The position numbers were made by a program, and so were the translations under genes. 64,000 bases of DNA from Celeribacter halophilus (GTDB lineage Bacteria; Pseudomonadota; Alphaproteobacteria; Rhodobacterales; Rhodobacteraceae): NCBI RefSeq assembly GCF_900114135.1, contig NZ_FORY01000007.1, positions 164,369 through 228,368 of the forward strand, written 5' to 3'. Shown here piece after piece: positions 19,297 to 28,545 of this stretch (position 1 is the first letter of the stretch; each line of letters starts with the position of its first letter). The notes under the pieces were generated by a model. The model was not told where the DNA came from. It saw only the letters and a list, made by a program, of their open reading frames with translations, and made no database searches.

Positions 19297-20643
19297 ATGG
19301 CCCGGAACCTCAAAGACCTGACCGAGGCGCTTCTTGATGCGGCACAAAAGGCCGGAGCGGAAGCGGCGGATGCGATGGCGGTGGATGGCACATCCCTGTC
19401 GATCAATGTCCGGCAAGGCGCTCTGGAACAGGCCGAACGCTCCGAAGGCGTGGACATCGGGTTGCGGGTGCTGATCGGCAAACGGCAGGCCTGCGTGTCC
19501 GCCTCTGACACACGCCCCGAAACCCTGACCACAATGGCCGAACGCGCCGTGACGATGGCGCGGCTTGCGCCGGAAGACCCGACAGCAGGATTGGCCGATC
19601 CGTCCCAGATCACCACAGACACGGACGCCAGCGCACTCGAACTCTGTGATCCGTCCGAAGAACCCTCGCCCGAAATGCTCAAAGAGGATGCGCTGCGCGC
19701 CGAAGCGGCGGCGGCTGCGTTCGAAGGTGTTTCCCAAGTTGATAGCGCGGCTGCTGCCTACGGGCGGCGGCAGGTTTACATGTCGGCGACAAACGGGTTC
19801 AGCGGCGGCTACGCGCGCTCGGACCGTATGATTTCCACCGTGGCCATTGCGGGCGAAGGCGCGGGAATGGAGCGTGATTATTGCGGCGAGAGCCGAATTT
19901 TCGGCGCCGATCTGCCCAGCCCCGAAGAAATTGGCCGCACAGCCGCCGAACGCACCGTGGAGCGGCTTGGCGCACGCAAACCCAAAACCGGTGCCTATCC
20001 GATGCTGTTTGACGAACGGATTTCATCGTCGCTGATCGGACATCTGCTTTCTGCCATCAACGGTCAGGCCATCGCCCGTGGCGCAAGCTGGCTGCGCGAT
20101 GCGATGGGAGAGCAAGTCCTGCCCTCCTCCCTGTCCCTGATCGAAGACCCGCACCGCCCGCGTGCCTCCGCCTCGCGGCTGTTCGACGCCGAAGGGTTGG
20201 CCACGCGCAAACATGCGCTGGTCGAGAACGGGCAACTCGCCTCATGGGTGCTAGACCTTGCCACGGCACGCAAGCTGGGCCTTGAAAGCACCGCCAATGC
20301 GGCGCGCGGCGTGTCGTCTCCGCCCTCGCCCTCCTCCGGCAATGTCAGCCTGACCCAAGGCGACAAGAGCCGCGACGAGTTGATCCGCGAAATGGGCACG
20401 GGGCTGTTGATCACCTCCATGATCGGGGCCTCCATCAACCCGACCACGGGTGATTATTCCCGTGGCGCAAGCGGATTCTGGATTGAGAATGGCGAGATTG
20501 CCTATCCCGTGAACGAATGCACCATCGCCGGAAACCTGCGCGAGATGCTGCAAACGCTGGTGCCCGCCAATGACGCACGGCTGCATTTGAGCCGTGTCGT
20601 GCCGTCGCTTTTGGTGGAAGGGATGACACTTGCCGGCGACTGA
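19297..20643 (+). CDS. tldE: TldD/PmbA family metallopeptidase subunit (TldE)
   Basis: This is a PmbA/TldE-type subunit of the TldD-TldE heterodimeric protease, which digests unfolded peptides and matures microcins in other bacteria. The 448-aa chain keeps the family blocks GLRVLIGKRQACVSASD, SSLIGHLLSAINGQAIARG and SRGASGFWIENGEIAYPVNECTI, the latter split here over adjacent text. The zinc-binding HExxxH of TldD is absent, as expected for TldE. No tldD is in this window. The ATG at 19297 follows a GGAGAGACGCC site and 14 nt at the end overlap cysQ. Confidence 0.85.
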   Translation: MARNLKDLTEALLDAAQKAGAEAADAMAVDGTSLSINVRQGALEQAERSEGVDIGLRVLIGKRQACVSASDTRPETLTTMAERAVTMARLAPEDPTAGLADPSQITTDTDASALELCDPSEEPSPEMLKEDALRAEAAAAAFEGVSQVDSAAAAYGRRQVYMSATNGFSGGYARSDRMISTVAIAGEGAGMERDYCGESRIFGADLPSPEEIGRTAAERTVERLGARKPKTGAYPMLFDERISSSLIGHLLSAINGQAIARGASWLRDAMGEQVLPSSLSLIEDPHRPRASASRLFDAEGLATRKHALVENGQLASWVLDLATARKLGLESTANAARGVSSPPSPSSGNVSLTQGDKSRDELIREMGTGLLITSMIGASINPTTGDYSRGASGFWIENGEIAYPVNECTIAGNLREMLQTLVPANDARLHLSRVVPSLLVEGMTLAGD

Positions 20644-21409
20644 CGATCTCGAACTGCTGATTGAGGCCGCGCGCAACGCCGGAGAGATCGCCCGCCCCTA
20701 TTGGAAGGCCGATCCCGAAGTCTGGGACAAGGGCGGCGGGCAAGGCCCTGTGACCGAGGCCGATCTAGCCGTGGACCGGATGTTGCACGAATATCTCCTG
20801 TCGGAACGCCCCGAATATGGCTGGCTGTCCGAGGAAACCGTGGACACCACGTCCGAACGGCTGGGCAAGGAGCGTGTCTTTATCGTCGATCCGATCGACG
20901 GCACCCGCAGCTTTATCCACGGGGATCACAACTGGGCGCATTCTCTGGCCATTGCCGAAGAGGGCGAGGTGATTGCCGCCGTGGTCTATCTGCCGCTGCG
21001 GGACCGTCTGTTCACCGCCGTCAAAGGTGGCGGCGCGGAGTTGAATGGCGAGCCTCTTCAGACAGGACAGCGATGCGACCTCGATGGCGCCTCCGTTCTG
21101 GCCCCGCGCCAGCATCTTGCGGATGAGCACTGGAAGGGCGGATCACCGAAATTCATTCACAAATACCGCCCCTCTCTGGCCTATCGCCTCACCCTTGTGG
21201 CGCAGGGGCGATATGATGCGATGTTCTCGTTTCGCGGCACATGGGAATGGGACGTGGCGGCGGGGACATTGATCCTCACGGAGGCCGGAGGGCAGGTCAC
21301 CGACAGGCACGGCATCCGCCCCCGTTTCAACCAGCCGCACCCGCAGCTTGACGGGTTGGTGGCGGGATGCCCTGCACTGGCCAATGGCATCCTCGCACGG
21401 CTCATATGA
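20630..21409 (+). CDS. cysQ: Inositol-phosphatase family 3'(2'),5'-bisphosphate nucleotidase
   Basis: This Mg-dependent phosphatase (259 aa) removes phosphate from PAP/PAPS or an inositol-like substrate. The metal ligands lie in SEET (residues 67-70) and in DPIDGT (87-92), followed by the C-terminal WEWDVAAGTLILTEAGG block. Overall it is closest to CysQ, but inositol monophosphatase activity cannot be excluded. The only start compatible with the reading frame near the N-terminus is the TTG at 20630, inside the tldE coding region, so translation is probably coupled. Confidence 0.82.
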   Translation: MPATDDLELLIEAARNAGEIARPYWKADPEVWDKGGGQGPVTEADLAVDRMLHEYLLSERPEYGWLSEETVDTTSERLGKERVFIVDPIDGTRSFIHGDHNWAHSLAIAEEGEVIAAVVYLPLRDRLFTAVKGGGAELNGEPLQTGQRCDLDGASVLAPRQHLADEHWKGGSPKFIHKYRPSLAYRLTLVAQGRYDAMFSFRGTWEWDVAAGTLILTEAGGQVTDRHGIRPRFNQPHPQLDGLVAGCPALANGILARLI

Positions 21410-21431
21410 GCCTGACCGGATTCAGCCGCGC

Positions 21432-22652
21432 CTAGTGATACTCGGCCATATCCTCTTCCACAGCGCGGGTCATGGCGGAGATGATGTCGGGGTCCGCCGA
21501 ATGCACCCGCGACCAGTTGGGGATGAAGGGGGTTTCCATCGGATTGTCGAGGAACACGCTGCCCGCGAGGATGATGTTATTGGCGAAAAGCTCGACGGCT
21601 TTTTCCTCGGCATGGCGATCCACATAGAGCCCGTTCATGCGCGCATCGTTGAAATAGGTCTCGATGAGGTCCAGCGCACCGCGATAGTAGGTCGCTTTGA
21701 TGGAGCGGAAAATCTCTTCGGAAAATACCGTGCCATCGGCGGCCAGCTTGCGGTAGAGCGCCTTGCAAATATCAACCGACATCCGCGACAGGCCCGTTTT
21801 GGCATCTTCCTCGCTGAGGTCCTGATGTTTATGATCGTAGCGGTCCGAGATTTCGACCTGACAGACCGCACGCGGGCTGAGATTGCGCCACGCCTCGGAC
21901 AGCAGCCCGATTTCCAGCCCCCAATCCGAGGGGATACGCATGTCCGGCAGAATCGAGGTGCGCATGGCGAATTCACCGGCCAGCGGATAGCGGAAGTCGG
22001 CCAGAAAATCGAGGTAGTCCCGTGGCCCCAAGACCTTGGCCAGCGCCTGAATCATCGGTGACACCAGAAGTCGCGTCACGCGCCCGTTGAGTTTGCCGTC
22101 CGCGACTCGGGGATAAAACCCTTTGGACATCTGATAGGGGAAGGTCGGGTTGGCGACCGGATAGACCAGACGCGCCAGCATCTCGGCGGAATAGGTCACA
22201 ACATCGCAATCATGCACGGCCACCACGGCGCTGTCGGCGCGCGAGATGGTGTAGCCCATGCAGAACCAGACATTGCGCCCCTTGCCCGGTTCGGAGGGAG
22301 ACAGGTCCAGCGCCTTGAGACGCGCGTCCACCGCCGAGAGCCTCGGGCCATCGTTCCACAGCACCACATGATCGGCCTTGAGGCGCGAAAAGAACTTAAG
22401 CGCGTAGCGGTATTGGTCTTCGGTGGCGCGGTCGAGACCGATGACGATGCGATGGATGAAATCCACCTTGTTCAACTCGTCGATGATATTGGGAAGCGCC
22501 TCGCCCTCCAGTTCGGAAAACAGCGATGGCAGGATCAGCGTGATCTTGCGGCTGGTCGCGAAGGCGTTGAGTTCTCGTTTCAGGTCCTCTTCGGAATTGA
22601 TGCGAAGGTTATGCAGCGTCGCGACATGACCGCCCTGATGAAAATCCGCCAT
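21432..22652 (-). CDS. GT81-like glucosyl/mannosyl-3-phosphoglycerate synthase
   Basis: This is a GT-A glycosyltransferase (406 aa) probably making a glycosyl-3-phosphoglycerate, the precursor of glucosylglycerate or mannosylglycerate. The N-terminal nucleotide-sugar region (TLILPSLFSELEGEALPNI), GKGRNVW at 123-129 and the metal-binding DCD at 148-150 in AVHDCDV fit GpgS-like enzymes. The next gene is an MPGP-type phosphatase whose start follows the same direction, 3 nt away, supporting the two-step pathway. It is listed as glucosyl or mannosyl because the sugar cannot be read from sequence. Such compounds are compatible solutes, made under salt or nitrogen stress. Confidence 0.7.
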   Translation of the reverse strand: MADFHQGGHVATLHNLRINSEEDLKRELNAFATSRKITLILPSLFSELEGEALPNIIDELNKVDFIHRIVIGLDRATEDQYRYALKFFSRLKADHVVLWNDGPRLSAVDARLKALDLSPSEPGKGRNVWFCMGYTISRADSAVVAVHDCDVVTYSAEMLARLVYPVANPTFPYQMSKGFYPRVADGKLNGRVTRLLVSPMIQALAKVLGPRDYLDFLADFRYPLAGEFAMRTSILPDMRIPSDWGLEIGLLSEAWRNLSPRAVCQVEISDRYDHKHQDLSEEDAKTGLSRMSVDICKALYRKLAADGTVFSEEIFRSIKATYYRGALDLIETYFNDARMNGLYVDRHAEEKAVELFANNIILAGSVFLDNPMETPFIPNWSRVHSADPDIISAMTRAVEEDMAEYH

Positions 22653-22655
22653 TTC

Positions 22656-23468
22656 TTAGCCTTTCTCGGTTCTTTGAACGTCCTGTGCGATGCGTTCAAG
22701 CACCGCTATGTTCCAGCCTTCCGGCCCCGGCGCATGCGTCCGCGTGATCCGGCCCGCCGCTTCTCCGGGCAAGACCGGAAGACCCGGCCCGTGTGTATTT
22801 CTCACGATGACACCATGATCCGCCGCGCAGATCATTTCCACATCATTCGGCGCATCGCCCAAGCCCATTGTCTGCGGGCGCGGATGATATTGCGCTATGA
22901 TCTCGGTCATACGGTCGGCTTTTGTCGCCCCGAAAGACAGGGTCAGATAGCGCCCGCCCTGACGCGCCGTGATGCCCTTTTCCCGCAAAGCCGCCTCAAA
23001 TTGCACAAGCGCCTCCTCCGTGCCATGCCAGAGCCCCGGCTCGGAGAATTGCCGCTTCGCCGCCAAAGCCGCCTGCGCCACGGGAAGTCCGGTATTCTCG
23101 GCCACCTCCGCAACACTCCAGTCGGAAAACCCTGTAAACGGCGCACGCAGATCAGTGGGCAGATCCGCCAGCGCCGCTAGAATGGCCTCATGATCTGTCC
23201 GGTCTGCCAAGGTCTCCGCCCCCGGAGCCAGAATCCCCGCGCCGTTCTCAACAATCGCAGGCGCATGATCGAAACCCAGATCATGACGCAACGCTGCGAT
23301 CTCGGCTGCGGTTTTGGAACTGGCCAGAATCAGAGGCAGACCAAGACGTTTCATCTCTGCCAGAGCAGGCTTGGCAGCCGCCCATGAATAGCTGTCATGA
23401 TCCAGCAAAGTCCCGTCGAGATCGGAAAACACGATCAGGCGTGGCGCGGTCTTGGGGTCCGTTGTCAT
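22656..23468 (-). CDS. HAD-IIB phosphatase, mannosyl-3-phosphoglycerate phosphatase-like
   Basis: This 270-aa HAD-IIB hydrolase has motif I FSDLDGTLLD, motif II Ser in ASSKTAAE, and motif IV GLGDAPNDVEM. The segment between, and IVENGA after it, is characteristic of the MPGP/YedP subfamily. It probably dephosphorylates the product of the neighbouring GT81-like synthase to give the free glycosylglycerate. The gene comes first in the pair, with the synthase 3 nt downstream. The chosen ATG at 23468 has only a weak ribosome binding site, so a different start remains possible. Confidence 0.8.
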   Translation of the reverse strand: MTTDPKTAPRLIVFSDLDGTLLDHDSYSWAAAKPALAEMKRLGLPLILASSKTAAEIAALRHDLGFDHAPAIVENGAGILAPGAETLADRTDHEAILAALADLPTDLRAPFTGFSDWSVAEVAENTGLPVAQAALAAKRQFSEPGLWHGTEEALVQFEAALREKGITARQGGRYLTLSFGATKADRMTEIIAQYHPRPQTMGLGDAPNDVEMICAADHGVIVRNTHGPGLPVLPGEAAGRITRTHAPGPEGWNIAVLERIAQDVQRTEKG

Positions 23469-23627
23469 AGGGTCATGATGCCGCTCGCGCCCGCCAAGGA
23501 AAACAGGCGATCGCAAAAAAGATGAAAAACTGCAATATATCGCCTAAGATTTAAGCACGAAGCGGAGGCTGCTTGACCCCTCCGCCGATTGGACTAGGGT
23601 GCGCCCATAACATCCCGGAGAGTTATC

Positions 23628-23873
23628 ATGGCACAAAGACTGCACCTCGTGTTCGGCGGCGAACTGGTCGATCCCTCCAAAACCGTGTTCCGCAATGTCG
23701 ATGACATTCATATCGTTGGCATTTTCCCCGATTATGAATCCGCACATAACGCGTGGAAAGCACAGGCCCAGCGCACTGTGGACAATGCCCATATGCGCTA
23801 TTTCATCGCCCATCTGCACCGTCTGCGCGATGAAGAGCAAAACGCATCGCCCACCGAAGAACTCGGAGCGTGA
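23628..23873 (+). CDS. DUF4170 small protein
   Basis: This 81-aa cytosolic protein belongs to the DUF4170 family, recognised from LHLVFGGELVDPSKTVF, the HIVGIFPDYESAHNAWKAQAQ core and the C-terminal HLHRL. The function is unknown; it is regularly found upstream of the Kdo-transferase gene in Rhodobacterales, as here, 12 nt away. The ATG at 23628 follows a CGGAGAG site. Confidence 0.85.
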   Translation: MAQRLHLVFGGELVDPSKTVFRNVDDIHIVGIFPDYESAHNAWKAQAQRTVDNAHMRYFIAHLHRLRDEEQNASPTEELGA

Positions 23874-23885
23874 GGACTGGGCCAG

Positions 23886-25175
23886 ATGGCCAAGCCCTTC
23901 CCCTATCTGCTTTATTCGGCGCTGAGCCGGAAATCGGAGCGGCACCACGTCGACCAGCTTGACCGGCTGGTGGCGTCCGGTGCCGTGACGCAAGCCGCCT
24001 ATGACCAGAGGCTTGTCCGGAACCAGCCGAAAAGACCGAAGGGCGAGTTGCTCTGGCTCCATGCCGCCACGCCCTATGCGCTGCGTCCGGCGATGGAACT
24101 GTTTCACCGGATCTGCGAGGACCGGCCCGACCTGTCCGGTCTCATCACCATAGCCCCCGACATGACACCGCCCGCCGGAGCGGAGGACGAGAGCCTGTAT
24201 TTCTCGCGGCTTCCGGAAGATGACTCCACGACCGTCCGCCGGTTTCTGGCCCACTGGACGCCGGACAGCCTTGTCTGGGTTGGCGGTCGGTTCCGCCCCA
24301 ACCTGTTGCGCATCACACGGGACTGCAACATTCCCGCCATTGCCATAGATGCCCCCAACAGCGCGGCCAGCCTCGACATTCCGCTTTCCATTCCGGGACT
24401 GCGCAAACATGTTCTGGGCTGTTTCGACCATGTGTTCGCCGCCACAACTGAGGCCACCCTCCCGTGGCGACGCGCAGGCATTGTCGGCGCGAAGATCGAA
24501 GCTTTGGGACATCTCGAAGAAGGCGGTCGCGCCCCCGGTCTCGACGAGGAGACCCTTGCCCGCCGCATGGCCGAGATCGGCACACGCCCGAGCTGGTTTG
24601 CCTCACAGCTTGAAAGATCGGAAGTCGGGGAAATCATCCGCGCGCACAAACGGGCCTTGCGACGCGCACACCGGCTTTTGCTAACGGTCTCCCTGTCCAA
24701 TCACGCGGCGACAGACAGCGTTCTGACCCAATTCCAGAACGCCGGAATGACCGCCGTTGCCCTCGACCAAAGCACGCCGATACCGGAATCAGCACAGGTT
24801 GTCATCGTGCCGCAAGCAGACGGCAACGGGCTCTGGCACCGGATTTCTCCGATCAGCTTTATGGGCCGGTCTTTCGGCCCCTTCGGCGGGATTGATCCCT
24901 ATCCGGCCACTGCGATGGGATCAGCCATTTTACACGGGCAAAACGTGTCGGACTACACCATGGCCTATGCCCGACTGGCCGCGGCCAAAGCCGCCTGCGC
25001 AGTGCATGACGGCTACGCATTGGGCGAAGAAGTGGGGCGTCTGATGTCACCGGATCAGGCCGCCTTGATGGCTGGTGCGGCGTGGGAGGTGGCCTCCACC
25101 GGCACCGAGGTCACGGATCGCGTGGCCAATCTGGTGCAGGATTTTCTCGACCTGCGCGAAAGGACGGAGGCATGA
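23886..25175 (+). CDS. waaA: 3-deoxy-D-manno-octulosonate (Kdo) transferase family protein
   Basis: This 429-aa GT-B glycosyltransferase would transfer Kdo to lipid A precursor. The C-terminal half is convincing: [22 protein letters not shown] corresponds to the nucleotide-sugar site of WaaA. The N-terminal domain contains [10 protein letters not shown], where characterised WaaA enzymes have a His-Ala-x-Ser-x-Gly-Glu motif with the catalytic Glu; that Glu is missing here. No N-terminal membrane helix is apparent. It may be a diverged WaaA or a paralogue. Its stop overlaps lpxK (ATGA). Confidence 0.75.
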   Translation: MAKPFPYLLYSALSRKSERHHVDQLDRLVASGAVTQAAYDQRLVRNQPKRPKGELLWLHAATPYALRPAMELFHRICEDRPDLSGLITIAPDMTPPAGAEDESLYFSRLPEDDSTTVRRFLAHWTPDSLVWVGGRFRPNLLRITRDCNIPAIAIDAPNSAASLDIPLSIPGLRKHVLGCFDHVFAATTEATLPWRRAGIVGAKIEALGHLEEGGRAPGLDEETLARRMAEIGTRPSWFASQLERSEVGEIIRAHKRALRRAHRLLLTVSLSNHAATDSVLTQFQNAGMTAVALDQSTPIPESAQVVIVPQADGNGLWHRISPISFMGRSFGPFGGIDPYPATAMGSAILHGQNVSDYTMAYARLAAAKAACAVHDGYALGEEVGRLMSPDQAALMAGAAWEVASTGTEVTDRVANLVQDFLDLRERTEA

Positions 25176-26164
25176 AGCAACCGCTGTTCTGGTCCAATCC
25201 TGCCGAAGCCCCCGGATGGCAGGCGCGGGCTCTCTCGCCGCTTTCTGCGCTCTATGCCAAGGCCACGGCCCGCCGTCTGACACGTCAGGGCTACCGCGCC
25301 TCGGTGCCCGTGATCTGCGTCGGCAATATCAACGCGGGCGGCACGGGCAAGACTCCGACCACCATCGCCCTTGTCCAGAGACTGATCGCTGGCGGACATA
25401 CTCCGCATGTTGTCTCGCGCGGCTACGGCGGAACGCTCGAAGGGCCGGTGCGCGTGAACGAGCGCCAGCACAGCGCGGATGAAACGGGCGATGAGCCTTT
25501 GCTGCTCGCAGCTTTCACACCGGTCTGGGTCGCAAAGGATCGTGCCGCAGGCGTGCGGGCGGCCGAGGCGGCGGGGGCGGATGTCATTGTGCTTGATGAT
25601 GGGATGCAGAACCCTGCGGTCGAAAAAGATCTCACCCTCATCATCGTCGATGCCCATCGCGGGTTCGGCAACGGGCGCGTCCTGCCCGGTGGCCCTCTGC
25701 GCGAACCGGTCGCGGTTGGCATGGCGCGCGGGGATGTTCTGATTTCTATCGGAGATGATGCGGCTCAGGACAGGTTTTCCGCGAGTTGGTCCGACAGCGT
25801 GACAATTCCGCGTGTCCGCGCCGTGCTGGAACCTCTGCCGACCGGATTGGACTGGGACGGGCTGAAGGTCATGGCCTTTGCCGGAATCGGGCATCCCGAG
25901 AAATTCTTTCAAACCCTGCGGGAGCTGGGCGCGGACCTTCTGCGCTCGGAGGCGCTCAAGGATCACCAGCCCCTGTCTGTCGCGCTGATGAAACGCCTCG
26001 AAATCGAGGCTATGGCGCTTGGGGCACAGATGGTCACAACGGAAAAAGACGCGGTGCGTTTGCCCCGCGCCTTTCGCATGAAAGTGGTCACTTTGCCTGT
26101 GCGCCTGAACGTGTCGGACTGGACGCCCGTTGACGCACATCTAGGCCGTTTGGGACTAAACTAG
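25172..26164 (+). CDS. lpxK: Tetraacyldisaccharide 4'-kinase
   Basis: This kinase adds the 4'-phosphate of lipid A at the inner membrane. The P-loop is [13 protein letters not shown] (near residue 50), followed by SRGYGG and the LDDGMQNP block; [11 protein letters not shown] and [10 protein letters not shown] mark the C-terminal part. The length of 330 aa is normal. The ATG at 25172 overlaps the waaA stop, and a GGACGGAGG site precedes it. DUF4170, waaA and lpxK form one operon for lipid A-Kdo assembly. Confidence 0.93.
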   Translation: MKQPLFWSNPAEAPGWQARALSPLSALYAKATARRLTRQGYRASVPVICVGNINAGGTGKTPTTIALVQRLIAGGHTPHVVSRGYGGTLEGPVRVNERQHSADETGDEPLLLAAFTPVWVAKDRAAGVRAAEAAGADVIVLDDGMQNPAVEKDLTLIIVDAHRGFGNGRVLPGGPLREPVAVGMARGDVLISIGDDAAQDRFSASWSDSVTIPRVRAVLEPLPTGLDWDGLKVMAFAGIGHPEKFFQTLRELGADLLRSEALKDHQPLSVALMKRLEIEAMALGAQMVTTEKDAVRLPRAFRMKVVTLPVRLNVSDWTPVDAHLGRLGLN

Positions 26165-26167
26165 CCT

Positions 26168-26830
26168 TTATTCGGCCAGTTTCGCGTCGAGAATTTCCTT
26201 GAGATCGGCATAGCTCATGTTCGAGTGCTTTTCTCCGTCGATCACAAGGCTCGGCGTGGCGTTGATGTCATATTCTTCGACTTCTTTGGTGAATTTCGCG
26301 TAGAGTTTCTCCGCCATATCACCGTCATTCAGACATGCATCAAGGTTCTCGTCGGTCAGACCCGCACGTTTGCCGATCTTGCGCAGGTTCTCGACGATTT
26401 CCATCGTGTCCTTGCCGCCTGCGAGCCATTCGGATTGCTCTTCATAGAGCATCTTCTGAATGCCGAAGTAACGCATATCGCCGCCACAACGCGCCACCAT
26501 AGAGGCCCAGAGGCCGAATTTGTCAAAATAGACTTCACGGTAGACGAAACGCACCTTGCCCGTGTCGATATAGTCTTTCTTGAGTGGCTCGAAGACGGCG
26601 CTGTGGAAGTTCGCACAATGCGGGCAGGTGTAGGAGGCATATTCAATCAATTCGATCGGCGCATCCGCATCACCCAACACCAGATCGGGGATGTCCGAAG
26701 TGTCCACATCGGTGGCGTCTTGCGCGAAGGCGGGCGTGACCACGAAACTCGTGACAGCAGAGGGGTTCAGCAAAAGCGTGCCACCAAGCGTAGCCAAGGC
26801 GGTCGTGATCATGAATGTGCGGCGATTCAT
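26168..26830 (-). CDS. DsbA-family thioredoxin-like protein
   Basis: This exported disulfide oxidoreductase of 220 aa has a signal peptide (ending TPAFAQ near residue 37) and a CPHC active site in YASYTCPHCANFHS. The cis-Pro motif is NATPSLVI near residue 190. The fold is the DsbA/BdbD type common in alphaproteobacteria, which oxidises or shuffles disulfides of periplasmic proteins. A possible twin-arginine-like start (NRRTF) is present. The DUF721 gene upstream ends one nucleotide into this start, so both are co-transcribed. Confidence 0.88.
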   Translation of the reverse strand: MNRRTFMITTALATLGGTLLLNPSAVTSFVVTPAFAQDATDVDTSDIPDLVLGDADAPIELIEYASYTCPHCANFHSAVFEPLKKDYIDTGKVRFVYREVYFDKFGLWASMVARCGGDMRYFGIQKMLYEEQSEWLAGGKDTMEIVENLRKIGKRAGLTDENLDACLNDGDMAEKLYAKFTKEVEEYDINATPSLVIDGEKHSNMSYADLKEILDAKLAE

Positions 26831-27357
26831 CAGTTTTCCTTTGTTTTCTGTCGGGTCAGGAACGACCCGGCAAATTTTTCAAGTGCTTGACGCAGACCAT
26901 CATCCTGAACACCTTCGGCGAGGGCTTTGGCGCATGAACGGGTTTCCGGCGTCAGTTCCGGTTTGGGCTTGGGTTTGTCGGTCTCGAAAACCGCGCGCCC
27001 TTCCGCAAACCCCATCGGAGCGGTTTGCGTGATACGAATATGGCTGATCGCGTTGTGACCGTAGACGGCATTCACGCGATCCCGAATTTTCGGCAATTCC
27101 GCCTGCAACATCGGCGCATAGGCACCGGTGGTCAGAAGCGTCAGCGTGGCACCGAACCCGCCTTTGCCATAAGACACTTTCACAGGGCGACACATGGCTG
27201 CGATCTCGGGGCCAACGCTTTCTTCCCAATGGGTCAAAAGCTTTGACTGCGAAAACCCGCGCGCCTCGGAGGCCGCCTGAATCCGCCGATTCAAAAGACT
27301 GGACGTTCTCTCGAACCCCCGCTTGCGCCTTTTCACACCGGATTGTATCTCAGCCAT
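26830..27357 (-). CDS. DUF721 protein, DciA-like
   Basis: This 175-aa protein has an N-terminal DUF721 (DciA) domain, with FSQSKLLTHWEESVGPEIAAMCRPVKVSYGKG-type spacing of the helix and strand, and a low-complexity charged C-terminus. DciA loads the replicative helicase DnaB in bacteria without DnaC. Whether this copy has that role is inferred from the domain. It precedes the DsbA-like gene in a two-gene unit and is divergent from mutY. Confidence 0.78.
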   Translation of the reverse strand: MAEIQSGVKRRKRGFERTSSLLNRRIQAASEARGFSQSKLLTHWEESVGPEIAAMCRPVKVSYGKGGFGATLTLLTTGAYAPMLQAELPKIRDRVNAVYGHNAISHIRITQTAPMGFAEGRAVFETDKPKPKPELTPETRSCAKALAEGVQDDGLRQALEKFAGSFLTRQKTKEN

Positions 27358-27459
27358 GATTTCCCGTCTGGTCTATCTTCATCTGCCCCCTATTCTAAAG
27401 AGACAGGCGCAACACGCCAGAAGAAAGCAGATGACAGGACCTAAAGATTGCGTGACGGA

Positions 27460-28509
27460 ATGAAACACAGTGACATCGCAGCGCCGCTTTTGAGGTGGTA
27501 TGACGCACATGCGCGGGTTCTGCCGTGGCGTGTCTCGCCCGCAGAGCGCGCCGCAGGTGTGATGCCCGATCCCTATCGGGTCTGGATGTCCGAGATCATG
27601 CTGCAACAAACCACTGTGGCCGCCGTGAAATCCTATTTCGAACGGTTCACCGCGCTCTGGCCCTGTGTAACGGATCTGGCCAATGCCGAGGATGACGAGG
27701 TCATGGGGGAATGGGCGGGGCTTGGATATTATGCGCGTGCACGGAACCTTCTGAAATGTGCGCGGGTCATTCGGGACAGCTATGACGGTCACTTCCCGCA
27801 AACCCGCGCCGAACTACAGAGCCTGCCGGGGATCGGGCCATATACCTCCGCCGCGATTGCTTCCATTGCGTTCAACCAGCCCGAAACCGTGGTGGATGGC
27901 AATGTCGAGCGGGTCGTGTCCCGCCTGTTTCGCATCGAAACCCCGCTGCCCGGTGCCAAGCCGGAACTCACGAAACTGGCCGAAACGCTCACGCCACAGG
28001 ATCGCGCGGGCGATTATGCGCAGGCGATGATGGATTTGGGGGCGACCATTTGCACCCCGAAATCACCGGATTGCGCCCCATGCCCCCTGACCGATAGCTG
28101 CGCGGCTCATGTGGTCGGGGATGCGGCCCGTTTTCCGCACAAGACACCGAAGAAACCGAAACCCACCCGCCACGGCCATGCCTATGTCGCCCGCACGACA
28201 CGCGGGGAATGGGTGCTGGAGAAACGTCCCGACAAGGGGCTTTTGGGCGGTATGTTGGGCTGGCCCGGCACGCATTGGGCGCAAGAACATGCCACCGAAG
28301 CCCCGTTCAACGCCGAATGGGACGAACTTGGCGACGTGCGCCATACCTTCACGCATTTCCACCTCGTGCTGACGGTCCATGTCGCGGAAGGTGTGACAAA
28401 TCCGCCCGATCACTACACATTGCGCGAAGAGAACGCATTTCGGCCCTCTGATTTGCCTACAGTCATGCGAAAGGCATTTGACCTTGCCCATGCAAAGCTG
28501 GAAATTTAA
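27460..28509 (+). CDS. mutY: A/G-specific adenine DNA glycosylase
   Basis: This base-excision-repair enzyme removes adenine mispaired with 8-oxoguanine. It shows the helix-hairpin-helix LPGIGPYTSAAI, the catalytic Asp segment VVDGNVERVVSR, and the 4Fe-4S loop with Cys spacing C-x6-C-x2-C-x5-C (CTPKSPDCAPCPLTDSC). The C-terminal NUDIX-like domain, which recognises 8-oxoG, includes HTFTHFHL. The ATG at 27460 is preferred to an upstream TTG in the same frame. The length is 349 aa. Confidence 0.93.
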   Translation: MKHSDIAAPLLRWYDAHARVLPWRVSPAERAAGVMPDPYRVWMSEIMLQQTTVAAVKSYFERFTALWPCVTDLANAEDDEVMGEWAGLGYYARARNLLKCARVIRDSYDGHFPQTRAELQSLPGIGPYTSAAIASIAFNQPETVVDGNVERVVSRLFRIETPLPGAKPELTKLAETLTPQDRAGDYAQAMMDLGATICTPKSPDCAPCPLTDSCAAHVVGDAARFPHKTPKKPKPTRHGHAYVARTTRGEWVLEKRPDKGLLGGMLGWPGTHWAQEHATEAPFNAEWDELGDVRHTFTHFHLVLTVHVAEGVTNPPDHYTLREENAFRPSDLPTVMRKAFDLAHAKLEI

Positions 28510-28545
28510 TCCGAAACGCGCAGGCCTCTGCGGGAGTTTGATCCA

